Source of the DNA: an uncultured Alphaproteobacteria bacterium
GTDB lineage: Bacteria > Pseudomonadota > Alphaproteobacteria > Rhodobacterales > Rhodobacteraceae
Direction: 5' to 3'
Assembly: GCA_913031285.1 (NCBI GenBank)
Contig: CAJWEI010000008.1
Coordinates: 1 to 64,000 of the forward strand
DNA length: 64,000 nt
The number at the start of each line of letters is the position of its first letter. Within the stretch, counting starts at the first letter, position 1. A program made the position numbers and the translations under genes. The notes below the pieces were generated by a model that made no database searches, had not been told where the DNA came from, and was given only the letters and a program-made list of their open reading frames with translations. Positions 27,295 to 35,271 of this stretch are shown piece by piece.

Positions 27295-27956
27295 TGAGCG
27301 ATCGTGAACAATGGGATAATAGTTCGGAAGATAGCTTGTTCGAGGCGCCGCCGATTAGCGAACAAGAGCGCATGATTGAGGCAATTTTGTTCGCAACTGC
27401 CGAACCAATGACGGTGAGGGCTTTAAATGAACGAATACCGCACGGCTGTGACGCGTCAGAAGCGCTTGTTCATCTGCGTAAACGCTATGCCGGACGAGGC
27501 GTGAATGTCATGAAGGTTGGAGATGCCTGGGCGATTAGAACTGCTTCTGATATGAGTTTTCTAATGCAAAAAGAGCTCGTGGAAACACGCAAACTCAGCC
27601 GAGCCGCAATCGAGACGCTGGCCATTATCGCTTACCACCAGCCAGTAACAAGGGCAGAAATTGAAGAAATTCGTGGCGTAAGTGTCTCTCGTGGTACTGT
27701 GGACCAGTTGATTGAGATGGAATGGATTCGCTTTGGCCGTCGCAAATTGACCCCGGGTCGACCTGTCACTTTTGTTGTGACGCAAAATTTCCTAGATCAC
27801 TTTGGTTTGGAAAGTGCACGCGATCTTCCCGGTCTCAAAGAATTACGTGCCGCGGGACTTTTGGAAAGCCAGCCCGCTATTGGTCCCCTTACAAGTGAGA
27901 CAGGCGAGGTGGAAGAAATGATTAGCGAGGATCAAAGTGAATTATTTGAGGACTAG
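27294..27956 (+). CDS. scpB: segregation and condensation protein B
   Basis: Second non-SMC condensin subunit. The 220-residue protein carries two winged-helix domains; typical stretches are EAILFATAEPMT (about 23), AAIETLAIIAYHQPVTRAEIE (about 101) and FGRRKLTPGRPVTF near 145. The frame could begin at TTG 27291, but the ATG at 27294 follows AAGGGG by 6 bases and overlaps the scpA stop. In related genomes tatA, tatB and tatC usually follow; here the next gene is on the opposite strand. Confidence 0.93.
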   Translation: MSDREQWDNSSEDSLFEAPPISEQERMIEAILFATAEPMTVRALNERIPHGCDASEALVHLRKRYAGRGVNVMKVGDAWAIRTASDMSFLMQKELVETRKLSRAAIETLAIIAYHQPVTRAEIEEIRGVSVSRGTVDQLIEMEWIRFGRRKLTPGRPVTFVVTQNFLDHFGLESARDLPGLKELRAAGLLESQPAIGPLTSETGEVEEMISEDQSELFED

Positions 27957-28173
27957 TGGCTTAACAAGTCGCCAAGGGTATGAATGTCAGTGCCAAAGCT
28001 TTGATTGAAATGGTTATACCATATAAATTTGAAAAGTGCTGCGGCAGCGATTAGATGGTGCCTTTGGTGTAAGGTATCGTCGTACTGCCGACAAATGTGA
28101 TCAGTCTAATACGTAAAAATCAATCTGGGATCAAAGACCAAACGCATACAAGCGCTTCGCTTTGAGCGTAAGG

Positions 28174-29259
28174 TCAATTAGTTTTAAAGTGCTTGGAGAG
28201 CTTGAGGCCTTGACCTTGGTAATTTGAGGCAATTTCGGATCCGTAAAGCTGTTTTGGCTCCTCGCTCATTTTTTCGTAGATTAAGCGGCCGACAATTTGA
28301 GCATGTTCAAGTACAAACGGCGCTTCATGACACCGTACTTCCAGTACACCACGCGATCCTGCACCTGATGTGCAATGGCCAAACCCAGGATCAAAAAAGC
28401 CCGCGTAATGGACGCGAAACTCTCCAACCATTGCCAGGTAGGGGGCCATTTCTGCGGCGCAATTTGGGGGTATACTGATCGCTTCCCTACTGACCAAAAT
28501 ATAAAATGCGCCGGGATCAAGTATTATCCGTTCTTCCGATGTTCGCACTTCTTCCCAATAATCTTCTGGATCATAATACGCAATCTTATCAAGAGCGATA
28601 ACACCTGTATGAGGCTTAGCCCGATACCCGACTAAATCGCTTAAACGGGGCTTGAGGTCGACGGAAAATGCCAAACCGTCTGATATAACAGCATTGCCTG
28701 AGACTATGGGTGTCTGTGTGTGCAATTGCCGCAGGCCTTGGTCCGAAATGATTGTTTTGCCAACTCGAAAGATTATCTGATTCAGCATTTGCCCCATGCG
28801 GGCAACAACAGAAAAAGAGCGTGGACAAATCTCGACATAGAGTGGGCCGCAATAGCCTGCGGGGACACGATCAAACTCGACGCCATTATCCGTGATAACG
28901 CGCGTTAGAAGATCGAGGCGTCCAATGGAAGATTTAGCAGATGCGGCTGCACTCATATCTCGGGGTAGACGTAAAGTTTCAAGTAATGGCACAACATAAA
29001 CGCAGCCTTTTTCTAAAACTGCCCCATCGCTTAGATTCATTTCATGCATTTTAAAGATCTCAAGTCGATCTGAAACACTGGCATTTTTGCCGCTTAGAAA
29101 CGAAGCACGCACGCGATACGCAACGGACCCAAGTCTCAAATCCAAGGATGCAGGCTGAATTTGCACGTCATCAATAGGATAAGTCGCCAATATTTTCCCG
29201 TCCATGATCATTTGGGACATTTGCTGATCAGACAGAACACCTGTTGGGAATTTGTTCAT
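28174..29259 (-). CDS. dcd: 2'-deoxycytidine 5'-triphosphate deaminase, double-length form
   Basis: Deaminates dCTP to dUTP for thymidylate synthesis. The 361-residue protein is about twice the length of E. coli Dcd and contains two dUTPase-like beta domains, the form usual in alphaproteobacteria. N-terminal motif IDDVQIQPASLDLRLGSVAYRVRA; a central SAKSSIGRLDLLTRVITDNG; in the C-terminal half FDPGFGHC. The frame is open to 29310, but the ATG at 29259 (MNKFPTGVLSDQQM) has GAGG 5 bases upstream. A single-gene unit between convergent scpB and upstream tRNA-Pro. Confidence 0.9.
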   Translation of the reverse strand: MNKFPTGVLSDQQMSQMIMDGKILATYPIDDVQIQPASLDLRLGSVAYRVRASFLSGKNASVSDRLEIFKMHEMNLSDGAVLEKGCVYVVPLLETLRLPRDMSAAASAKSSIGRLDLLTRVITDNGVEFDRVPAGYCGPLYVEICPRSFSVVARMGQMLNQIIFRVGKTIISDQGLRQLHTQTPIVSGNAVISDGLAFSVDLKPRLSDLVGYRAKPHTGVIALDKIAYYDPEDYWEEVRTSEERIILDPGAFYILVSREAISIPPNCAAEMAPYLAMVGEFRVHYAGFFDPGFGHCTSGAGSRGVLEVRCHEAPFVLEHAQIVGRLIYEKMSEEPKQLYGSEIASNYQGQGLKLSKHFKTN

Positions 29260-29326
29260 AGCCTCATTTACCTGCCTTAATTCACAAAACGCCCACTGCA
29301 ACATCTGCAAGCGGACGTTTTATGAT

Positions 29327-29403
29327 TGGTCGGGCTAGCAGGACTCGAACCTGCGACCTCCCGTCCCCCAGACGGACGCGCTACCAGGCTGCGCTATAGC
29401 CCG
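29327..29403 (-). tRNA. tRNA-Pro, anticodon GGG
   Basis: A 77-base tRNA reads cleanly on the minus strand. The acceptor stem is CGGGCTA/TAGCCCG with discriminator A and encoded CCA. The D arm is GCGC/GCGC, the anticodon loop CTGGGGG (anticodon GGG), and the T arm GCAGG-TTCGAGT-CCTGC with a perfect stem. GGG reads CCC/CCT proline codons. It lies between the dcd and merR-type genes on the same strand. Confidence 0.97.
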
Positions 29404-29477
29404 ACATATTTTATAGTTCATACTAAACTTAAGCACAGGAGCAAGTACAAAATTGCGCTTGTAAGTGTTCATTTACA

Positions 29478-30428
29478 CTATCCCGCCGCGCGCTGTTCAA
29501 GACGCTTTTCAAGCGTCAATAATATTGGCTTTAAAAGAGCTGTTTTGTCCTGCCCAATTAAGTTGTTTGTTTTGAGATGGGCCATCACGCTGTCATAAGT
29601 TGGCTTAACTAAGGGCACAGTCTTTGAAAGTGCTTCGTTTTGGAGTTTTGCGTCAGGTAGGTTCGCCTGTCTGTCATCGTCCCAGAAATTCAATACTGGT
29701 TGTTCATCTTCAAAAGAGGATTGAAAATTTTCAAAATCCTTTTTCCTGCTGGTTACGTTCTTCGCGGTTTTAACTTGATCTTTGGTCGTTAACAGTGCCT
29801 CTGATAAGTGCTTGCTCTCTGGTCTGCTGCCGATCAAGCCTTTGGCTTGCTCTTCACTTACCTCGTTTGATTGTGGAGTAAAGTTTGGTTCCTCAGCAGA
29901 AGATGGATCTGAGAGCGACTCAAAACTATTTTGAGTACTGGGAAGAGTGGAACTTGCATATGCGGTTGTCCCATCGTTTTCTGACCCTAGATCAACATTT
30001 TCTTGCTCACCAACGGGCAGAAGCGTTGCTGCAATATTTTTACTTACGTCCGTCGCAAAGTCAGATATTTGGATCGGCTGCCAATCAACCGGCTGATTTT
30101 GTACGTTTGGTTTTTCCTTTACATTGGCAGAGTTCGTTTCAAGATCTTCTACACCAAGTGGCTTTGAAAAACTGGAAACATGCTTTGCTCCTTTTTCGTG
30201 AAGGATTTTCTGAGCGCCTTTGATGGTTAAACCATCTTTATGCAATAGCTGCTTAATCCCACCTATCAAAAGCATATCTTCTGGGCGGTAATATCGCCGC
30301 CCACCCGCTCTTTTTACGGGTTTGATCTGCGGGAACTTACTTTCCCAAAACCGAAGCACATGTGTTGGCGTGTCCAACCAATCTGCGACTTCACTAATGG
30401 TTCTAAATGCATAGGCTGATTTACTCAT
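29478..30428 (-). CDS. MerR-family transcriptional regulator
   Basis: A 316-residue protein with an N-terminal MerR winged helix-turn-helix (about 5-75): [20 protein letters not shown] and [20 protein letters not shown] are typical. From about residue 80 to 270 it is low-complexity and acidic/polar with no recognised effector domain, and it ends with a short helical segment ([19 protein letters not shown]). The start is 14 bases after ihfA and has AAGGCGACC upstream, so it is likely cotranscribed with ihfA. I recall this MerR gene as a fixed neighbour of ihfA in Roseobacters; its target and inducer are unknown. Confidence 0.85.
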   Translation of the reverse strand: MSKSAYAFRTISEVADWLDTPTHVLRFWESKFPQIKPVKRAGGRRYYRPEDMLLIGGIKQLLHKDGLTIKGAQKILHEKGAKHVSSFSKPLGVEDLETNSANVKEKPNVQNQPVDWQPIQISDFATDVSKNIAATLLPVGEQENVDLGSENDGTTAYASSTLPSTQNSFESLSDPSSAEEPNFTPQSNEVSEEQAKGLIGSRPESKHLSEALLTTKDQVKTAKNVTSRKKDFENFQSSFEDEQPVLNFWDDDRQANLPDAKLQNEALSKTVPLVKPTYDSVMAHLKTNNLIGQDKTALLKPILLTLEKRLEQRAAG

Positions 30429-30442
30429 GCCAAAAGGTCGCC

Positions 30443-30745
30443 TTACGCTCTTTTACCAGTGGAAACGCGTTCCTTCATCAAATGCGAGGGACGAAAGGTT
30501 AAGACCCGTCTCCGAGTGATTGGTACTTCTTCACCGGTTTTCGGATTTCTGCCGATACGCGCATTCTTGTCTCGTACGCTAAAGGTTCCAAAAGATGAAA
30601 TTTTGACCTGTTCACCTCTTACTAATGCATCAGACATTAGACTTAATACTGTTTCAACTAACTCTGCGCTTTCATTTCTGGAAAGGCCAACTTCGCGAAA
30701 CACTGCCTCGCTAAGTTCCATGCGGGTTAATGTCTTATCACTCAT
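30443..30745 (-). CDS. ihfA: integration host factor, alpha subunit
   Basis: DNA-bending nucleoid protein, working as a heterodimer with IhfB. The 100-residue product shows the HU/IHF signature, with [20 protein letters not shown] in the beta-ribbon arm and [13 protein letters not shown] containing the intercalating proline region. The frame is open to 30769, but the ATG at 30745 ([15 protein letters not shown]) with GGGGATA upstream matches the family start. A promoter-like sequence lies just upstream, so it may be transcribed both on its own and as part of the plsX-fabH series. Confidence 0.95.
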   Translation of the reverse strand: MSDKTLTRMELSEAVFREVGLSRNESAELVETVLSLMSDALVRGEQVKISSFGTFSVRDKNARIGRNPKTGEEVPITRRRVLTFRPSHLMKERVSTGKRA

Positions 30746-30769
30746 AAAATTATCCCCAGTTTTGTCCAA

Positions 30770-30798
30770 TGTTAGAACCGAGCTATTTTGCGAGTCAA
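30770..30798 (-). promoter_or_regulatory. possible sigma-70 promoter of ihfA
   Basis: On the minus strand TTGACT (30798-30793) is followed, after exactly 17 bases, by CTAACA (30775-30770), a fair -35 and a moderate -10. It lies 25 bases before the preferred ihfA start, so any transcript leader would be short. Confidence 0.4.
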
Positions 30799-30869
30799 CA
30801 TGAATGACAAGCTCAGGGTGATAAATTAATTCTTTTTTTGCTTTTTTGCACGGAATTAATATTTTTTTA

Positions 30870-31850
30870 CTACCAGCGCAACACGACAGCGCCCCAAGCT
30901 AATCCGCCACCGATTGCTTCTGTAATGATAAGGTCATTTTTTTTGAGTTGCCCATTCGCTTTTGCCACTGATAGCGCTAGTGGTATAGATGCGGCGGACG
31001 TGTTGCCGTGATCATGGACAGTCTTTACGACCTTCTCGGGCGCCACGCCCATCTTTTTCGCAGTACTATTGATAATTCGTATATTAGCCTGATGCGGGAC
31101 AACCCAGTCGATATCCTCGGCGCTTACTTGAGCCTTTTTCATGGCAGCTTTTGCTGTTTGGGCTAATTTTTCGACCGCATGGCGAAATACTTCTTTTCCC
31201 TGCATTCTAAGATAACCTGTCTGACCAGTTGATACGCCCCCATCCACATAAAGAATGTCTTTATGGCGTCCGTCAGAGTTTAAATCGACAGAAAGAATAC
31301 CCCTGTCTTTGTTCGAACCCTTGCCTTGTTCAGCCTGTAGTAAAACAGCACCTGCTCCGTCTCCAAACAAGACGCAAGTCGATCGATCTTTCCAGTCCAT
31401 CAAACGGCTGAAAGACTCTGCTCCAATTACCATAACGCGCTTAGATTGGCCTGAAAGAATCTGCGCATTTGCGGTGGACAGAGCAAAGACAAAACCAGCG
31501 CATACAGCTTGTATGTCATAGGCAAACCCGCTCGTCATATCTAGTCCGGATTGTACGATCGACGCCGCTGATGGAAACGTTAGATCTGCAGTTGACGTTG
31601 CAACGATAATTGCGTCTAAATCATTTGAGTCTAGGCCAGCGTCGGTAAGGGCTGCTTTCGCTGCGCTGATTGCCATATCTGATGTTTTTTCTCCCTTAGC
31701 AGCAAAATGGCGCTGCTTAATTCCGGATCGCGCTTGGATCCATTCGTCTGATGTATCAAGAGAGGCTTCGAATTCTGAATTCTCGACAATTCTGTCAGGA
31801 AGGTAATGACCAACCCCTTTAATTACCGCCCGTATAGTCATTTTGCTCAT
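30870..31850 (-). CDS. fabH: 3-oxoacyl-[acyl-carrier-protein] synthase III
   Basis: Condenses acetyl-CoA with malonyl-ACP to start fatty acid synthesis. The 326-residue thiolase-fold protein has the full catalytic triad: Cys in [12 protein letters not shown] (about 115), His in [10 protein letters not shown] (about 250) and Asn in [15 protein letters not shown] (about 280). The ATG at 31850 overlaps the plsX stop (ATGA), indicating coupling; a second ATG three codons later is possible. It is part of the yceD-rpmF-plsX-fabH-ihfA series linking phospholipid and fatty acid initiation. Confidence 0.96.
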   Translation of the reverse strand: MSKMTIRAVIKGVGHYLPDRIVENSEFEASLDTSDEWIQARSGIKQRHFAAKGEKTSDMAISAAKAALTDAGLDSNDLDAIIVATSTADLTFPSAASIVQSGLDMTSGFAYDIQAVCAGFVFALSTANAQILSGQSKRVMVIGAESFSRLMDWKDRSTCVLFGDGAGAVLLQAEQGKGSNKDRGILSVDLNSDGRHKDILYVDGGVSTGQTGYLRMQGKEVFRHAVEKLAQTAKAAMKKAQVSAEDIDWVVPHQANIRIINSTAKKMGVAPEKVVKTVHDHGNTSAASIPLALSVAKANGQLKKNDLIITEAIGGGLAWGAVVLRW

Positions 31851-32944
31851 TCCGCTTTTGATATCGCGTTTTCTGAATTGTGCGTCAATGTGTCCACGGA
31901 TGCAACCCGCTCCGCAAGTTTTTGCGAGAATTGAGAGTTTGCCAAAGTCACGGCAAGGTTGATTGCGGCACTAACCCCAGTCTCATCGGCAGTACCGTGG
32001 GATTTTACAACTGTTTTATTTAGCCCGAGAAAAACGCCTCCATTCACGCGGCGAGGATCTATTCTTTTGCGCAATCTCCGCAAAGAGGAAACAGCAAGCA
32101 GTTGGGTCAAGCGAGAAAGAGGAGAATACCGAAAAGCTTGGAGTAAGAGTTCGCCAATGAGCTGTGCAGTACCCTCTCCGGTTTTTAGGGCAACATTGCC
32201 CGTAAAGCCGTCAGTGACAATAACATCTGCTTTGTCACCTGGGATATCTCCGCCTTCGATAAAACCGACAAACTTGTAATCCCCTGATTTTCCATATTGG
32301 GAAATCAATTCATGCGCTTCATGCAATTCAGCACGTCCTTTGTGATCTTCTGTGCCAACATTCAAAAGGCCAACTCTAGGCAAAGAAATTTCCAGTCCGT
32401 TGCGTGCGTAAGAAACACCCATCAGAGCGTACTGGAACAAGTCCTTAGCATCTGCCTTTATGTCTGCGCCCACATCTAGCATTACATTGAAACCCGACTT
32501 ACTACGCGATGGCCATAAAACTGCGATTGCAGGACGATTCACGCCGGGCAGTTTGCGCAACCGGATCATGCTCATAGCCATTAGGGCTCCGGTATTGCCA
32601 CAAGACACACAAACTTCCGCTTCTCCGTTCCGCACACATTCAAGGGCTGACCACATCGATGTGGATCTACCATTGCGTATTATTTGGCTAGGTTTATCCA
32701 ACATAGAAACTTTTTCCTCGCAGTGACGTACTTCGCACCTGCCAATCAATATTTTATGGACCCTTACCAAGCTATTCAATTCTTCTGCGGGCCCGTGTAC
32801 AATAAACTTTAGGTGTGGATTTTTCGTGGCTGTTGCAGCCATTCCCAATACAATCGGTGAAGGTCCCATGTCTCCGCCCATAGCATCTATACTTAGAACA
32901 GTGCCCGGTAGATTGCGGACTGATTGATCGGCTTTAACGGTCAT
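31847..32944 (-). CDS. plsX: phosphate acyltransferase
   Basis: Converts acyl-ACP to acyl-phosphate, the first step of the PlsX/PlsY route to phosphatidic acid. The N-terminal SIDAMGGDMGPSPIVLG, the central GNTGALMAMSMIRLR, and VTDGFTGNVALKTGEG are family signatures. The frame extends to a TTG at 32959, but that TTG is only 2 bases from the GGGG ahead of it; I prefer the ATG at 32944 (365 residues), although its own ribosome site is weak. It follows rpmF closely and overlaps fabH. Confidence 0.93.
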   Translation of the reverse strand: MTVKADQSVRNLPGTVLSIDAMGGDMGPSPIVLGMAATATKNPHLKFIVHGPAEELNSLVRVHKILIGRCEVRHCEEKVSMLDKPSQIIRNGRSTSMWSALECVRNGEAEVCVSCGNTGALMAMSMIRLRKLPGVNRPAIAVLWPSRSKSGFNVMLDVGADIKADAKDLFQYALMGVSYARNGLEISLPRVGLLNVGTEDHKGRAELHEAHELISQYGKSGDYKFVGFIEGGDIPGDKADVIVTDGFTGNVALKTGEGTAQLIGELLLQAFRYSPLSRLTQLLAVSSLRRLRKRIDPRRVNGGVFLGLNKTVVKSHGTADETGVSAAINLAVTLANSQFSQKLAERVASVDTLTHNSENAISKAE

Positions 32945-32965
32945 ATGCGTTTTTGCCAAACCCCG

Positions 32966-33172
32966 TTATGCAGCATCCTCATCCAGCTCGATTTCCTCGA
33001 CCGATGCGATGACTTCACGATCGCTGTAGTGCCCACAAGACGCACACACATGATGTGGTCGCTTTAGTTCTCCGCAATTTGAACATTCATTTGGATTGTC
33101 AGCGACTAAGCCGTCGTGAGAGCGCCGATTGTTACGACGTGATTTTGATACTTTATTTTGTTGGACAGCCAT
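32966..33172 (-). CDS. rpmF: 50S ribosomal protein L32
   Basis: Small zinc-ribbon protein of the large ribosomal subunit. The 68-residue product starts [19 protein letters not shown] and has two CxxC pairs (CSNC and CASC, about 30-47), the zinc-binding form of L32. GGGG lies about 9 bases upstream of the ATG. It sits between yceD and plsX, an order conserved across many proteobacteria. Confidence 0.96.
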   Translation of the reverse strand: MAVQQNKVSKSRRNNRRSHDGLVADNPNECSNCGELKRPHHVCASCGHYSDREVIASVEEIELDEDAA

Positions 33173-33325
33173 GCCTCAACCCCAATCTTCCATGGGCCTA
33201 GACCCCTTGTTCCGTACATATACCTACTTGCTTTCATTGCTTTTCGCAACAGGTACCGCTCTCTTCATTTAGAAGGGGGCAACATACCGCTATATTTCAA
33301 TTTGGCAAGGGGCAAAGGAGTTAAT

Positions 33326-33889
33326 CTACGTCTCTTTGGGTAATTTGCCCATAAGAACTGATAGATTGGCAAACGGTTTAGCGTCTTCAGCGTTTAGAGG
33401 GACGATGCCAGGCGCTGAAATTATCCTATTTTCAAAGGATGCACCAGTCGCTTTTGGGTAGGTTGGCAATTCGATCACCAGTGCTTCAATCATTACCTGC
33501 ATAAGGTCCAATTCTGTTTCAAGAGGCTCGAGAGTATCGTCTTGGTTCATCTCCACTTCGCCATCCAGCCCGATGAAAAGCTCTTCGTATGTTTGTACAG
33601 GAAGATAATTGCGCTCCACCAACGAATCTATTCGTGCCTGGACCGGTGCAAGTGTGAGAACGCAGGTCTGTTCAATAGTCGCACCGATATGAGCTCTCAA
33701 ATGCCAGCTGTCTTTAGCGACATTACTAAGAGTCCCATAAAGGCGAAGTTTTCCTAAGGTCAGGAGCCCAAGATCTTTTGCAACACTCCTACACAATAAG
33801 TTTGAGGGACGTACGTCAAATTTATAGGGCTTTCTTAGATTGATGTCAGAAAAGCGAATAATTGTCTGATTAGGCGGTATGACTCCCAT
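33326..33889 (-). CDS. yceD: YceD-family (DUF177) protein
   Basis: A 187-residue DUF177 protein, the standard neighbour of rpmF. The family has been tied to 23S rRNA/large-subunit biogenesis. Visible features include the central CVLTLAPVQARIDSLVERNY, resembling the conserved C-x-R-C-L region, followed by an acidic patch (about 110-130, DGEVEMNQDD) and the C-terminal FANLSVLMGKLPKE. The gap to rpmF is 153 bases, enough for an internal promoter. Divergent from bamE with 95 bases between. Confidence 0.85.
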   Translation of the reverse strand: MGVIPPNQTIIRFSDINLRKPYKFDVRPSNLLCRSVAKDLGLLTLGKLRLYGTLSNVAKDSWHLRAHIGATIEQTCVLTLAPVQARIDSLVERNYLPVQTYEELFIGLDGEVEMNQDDTLEPLETELDLMQVMIEALVIELPTYPKATGASFENRIISAPGIVPLNAEDAKPFANLSVLMGKLPKET

Positions 33890-33984
33890 CTGCTGAAGAT
33901 GAACCTTTCGTGATCGTTTCCTTTGCGGTATGACGATTAAATAAACCGTAACAAGCGACGATACAAGAGGCGTTAATTAACAAT

Positions 33985-34437
33985 ATGGGTACAGCTTTCG
34001 TTCGTACAGCAATGTTTACTGCCATGCTCACCTTAAGTGCATGTGCAGGTCAATACAGAAATCATGGCTATATGCCGCCGCAAGATCAGATAGACGCATT
34101 GATTGTGGGGGTCGATACGCGAGCAGATATAATCGAAGCAATTGGTGCTCCTACTACCAGAGGTGTAGACGTAGAAAATTCAATTTATTACGTGCGTAGC
34201 CGCGTTCACCACAGAGGCTATGCAAAGCCTGAAGAAATTGACCGTGAAGTGCTGGTGCTGAGTTTTGGTAAAAACCAAGTGCTGCGCAATGTTGAGCGCT
34301 TTGGAATTGAAGAAGGCCGCCTTCTCATGCTTGAGCATCGTGTGACTAAATTTCCGGGGAAGGACAGAGGTACGCTGCAACAGATTTTAGCCTCTATAGG
34401 TGGGTTTAACGCTGCATCCATTTTGCAAGACCAATGA
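33985..34437 (+). CDS. bamE: BamE/SmpA-family outer-membrane assembly lipoprotein
   Basis: A 150-residue lipoprotein, accessory part of the BAM complex that inserts outer-membrane proteins. The N-terminal signal (about 1-19) ends in the lipobox LSAC with Cys 20 as the lipidation site; the mature part has the SmpA/OmlA-type repeat VDTRADIIEAIGAPT and a beta-sheet core (SIYYVRSRV). No strong ribosome site is seen before the ATG. Two members of the machinery are in this window (BamD at 44.7 kb). Confidence 0.85.
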   Translation: MGTAFVRTAMFTAMLTLSACAGQYRNHGYMPPQDQIDALIVGVDTRADIIEAIGAPTTRGVDVENSIYYVRSRVHHRGYAKPEEIDREVLVLSFGKNQVLRNVERFGIEEGRLLMLEHRVTKFPGKDRGTLQQILASIGGFNAASILQDQ

Positions 34438-34504
34438 TATTTTATTATAAAAGCGATGGTCCATGACGGGTTGTGCGATGTTATAGAGTAAACGGAATAC
34501 TGAG

Positions 34505-35239
34505 ATGCCAACTTTAGTGAATTGTAAATATGTTACACGGATTGCAAACACAACAGGTGACATTATAGCTGCTCAAAAATTTCGTCATAAAACGTTTGGG
34601 TTGTCTGATGGCACTGGATTGGACAGCGATAAATTTGATCAGGTGTGTGAACATTTTTTGATCGAAAATAGAAAAACTGGAGAACTAGCGTGCTGTTTTC
34701 GAATCATGAATTTGCAGGATGGCCGCGAGATTGAAAAAAGTTACTCTGCTCAATACTACGAGCTTTCCGCATTGCACGCCTATGACGGAAGAATTGTTGA
34801 AATGGGAAGGTTCTGCGTTGATCCTGAACTTAAGGATGCAGATGTCCTGCGCGTAGCTTGGGGTGCATTGACGCGATATGTCGATTTTCAGTGTGTTGAT
34901 TTTTTGTTTGGCTGTACGTCATTTCAAGGCACGGATGCAAACGCTTATCGGGATGCATTTGCGATACTTCGGGATAAGTATATTGCGCCAAAACGCTGGA
35001 TGCCAAAAGTAAAAGCGCCAGACGTGGTTCGCTTTGCGTCTCGGCTACGAAGCAAGCCGGATATGAAGCAAGCGATGCGTGCTATGCCCCCGCTGTTAAG
35101 AACTTATCTTATGATGGGTGGTTGGGTCAGTGATCACGCCGTTGTCGACAGGCACATGAATACGCTGCATGTATTCACAGGAGTTGAAATAGGTTTGATC
35201 CCAGCGGCCCGAAAACGACTTTTACGCGCCCTTGCTTGA
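34505..35239 (+). CDS. olsB: ornithine lipid synthesis N-acyltransferase (OlsB-like)
   Basis: A 244-residue GNAT-type acyltransferase that transfers a 3-hydroxyacyl group from ACP to the amino group of ornithine, giving lyso-ornithine lipid, a phosphorus-free membrane lipid of alphaproteobacteria. The stretches AQKFRHKTFG (about 23), DQVCEHFLIEN (about 45), RIVEMGRFCVDP (about 98) and LFGCTSFQGTDA (about 136) are typical of OlsB. The partner olsA, often adjacent in Rhodobacteraceae, is not here; the next gene is an ABC-F ATPase. Confidence 0.85.
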   Translation: MPTLVNCKYVTRIANTTGDIIAAQKFRHKTFGLSDGTGLDSDKFDQVCEHFLIENRKTGELACCFRIMNLQDGREIEKSYSAQYYELSALHAYDGRIVEMGRFCVDPELKDADVLRVAWGALTRYVDFQCVDFLFGCTSFQGTDANAYRDAFAILRDKYIAPKRWMPKVKAPDVVRFASRLRSKPDMKQAMRAMPPLLRTYLMMGGWVSDHAVVDRHMNTLHVFTGVEIGLIPAARKRLLRALA

Positions 35240-35271
35240 CCTTTTAGTAAACCCGGATTAGCAATTGCTAC

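Noticed and set aside
29326-29598. 90-codon open frame on the plus strand beginning MVGLAGLEPATSRPPDGR
   Set aside because: It is the antisense translation of tRNA-Pro, a well-known false protein in databases.
30969-30982. Second AGCGCT-centred palindrome resembling the zwf operator
   Set aside because: It is inside the fabH coding sequence, with a mismatched flank; most likely codon coincidence.
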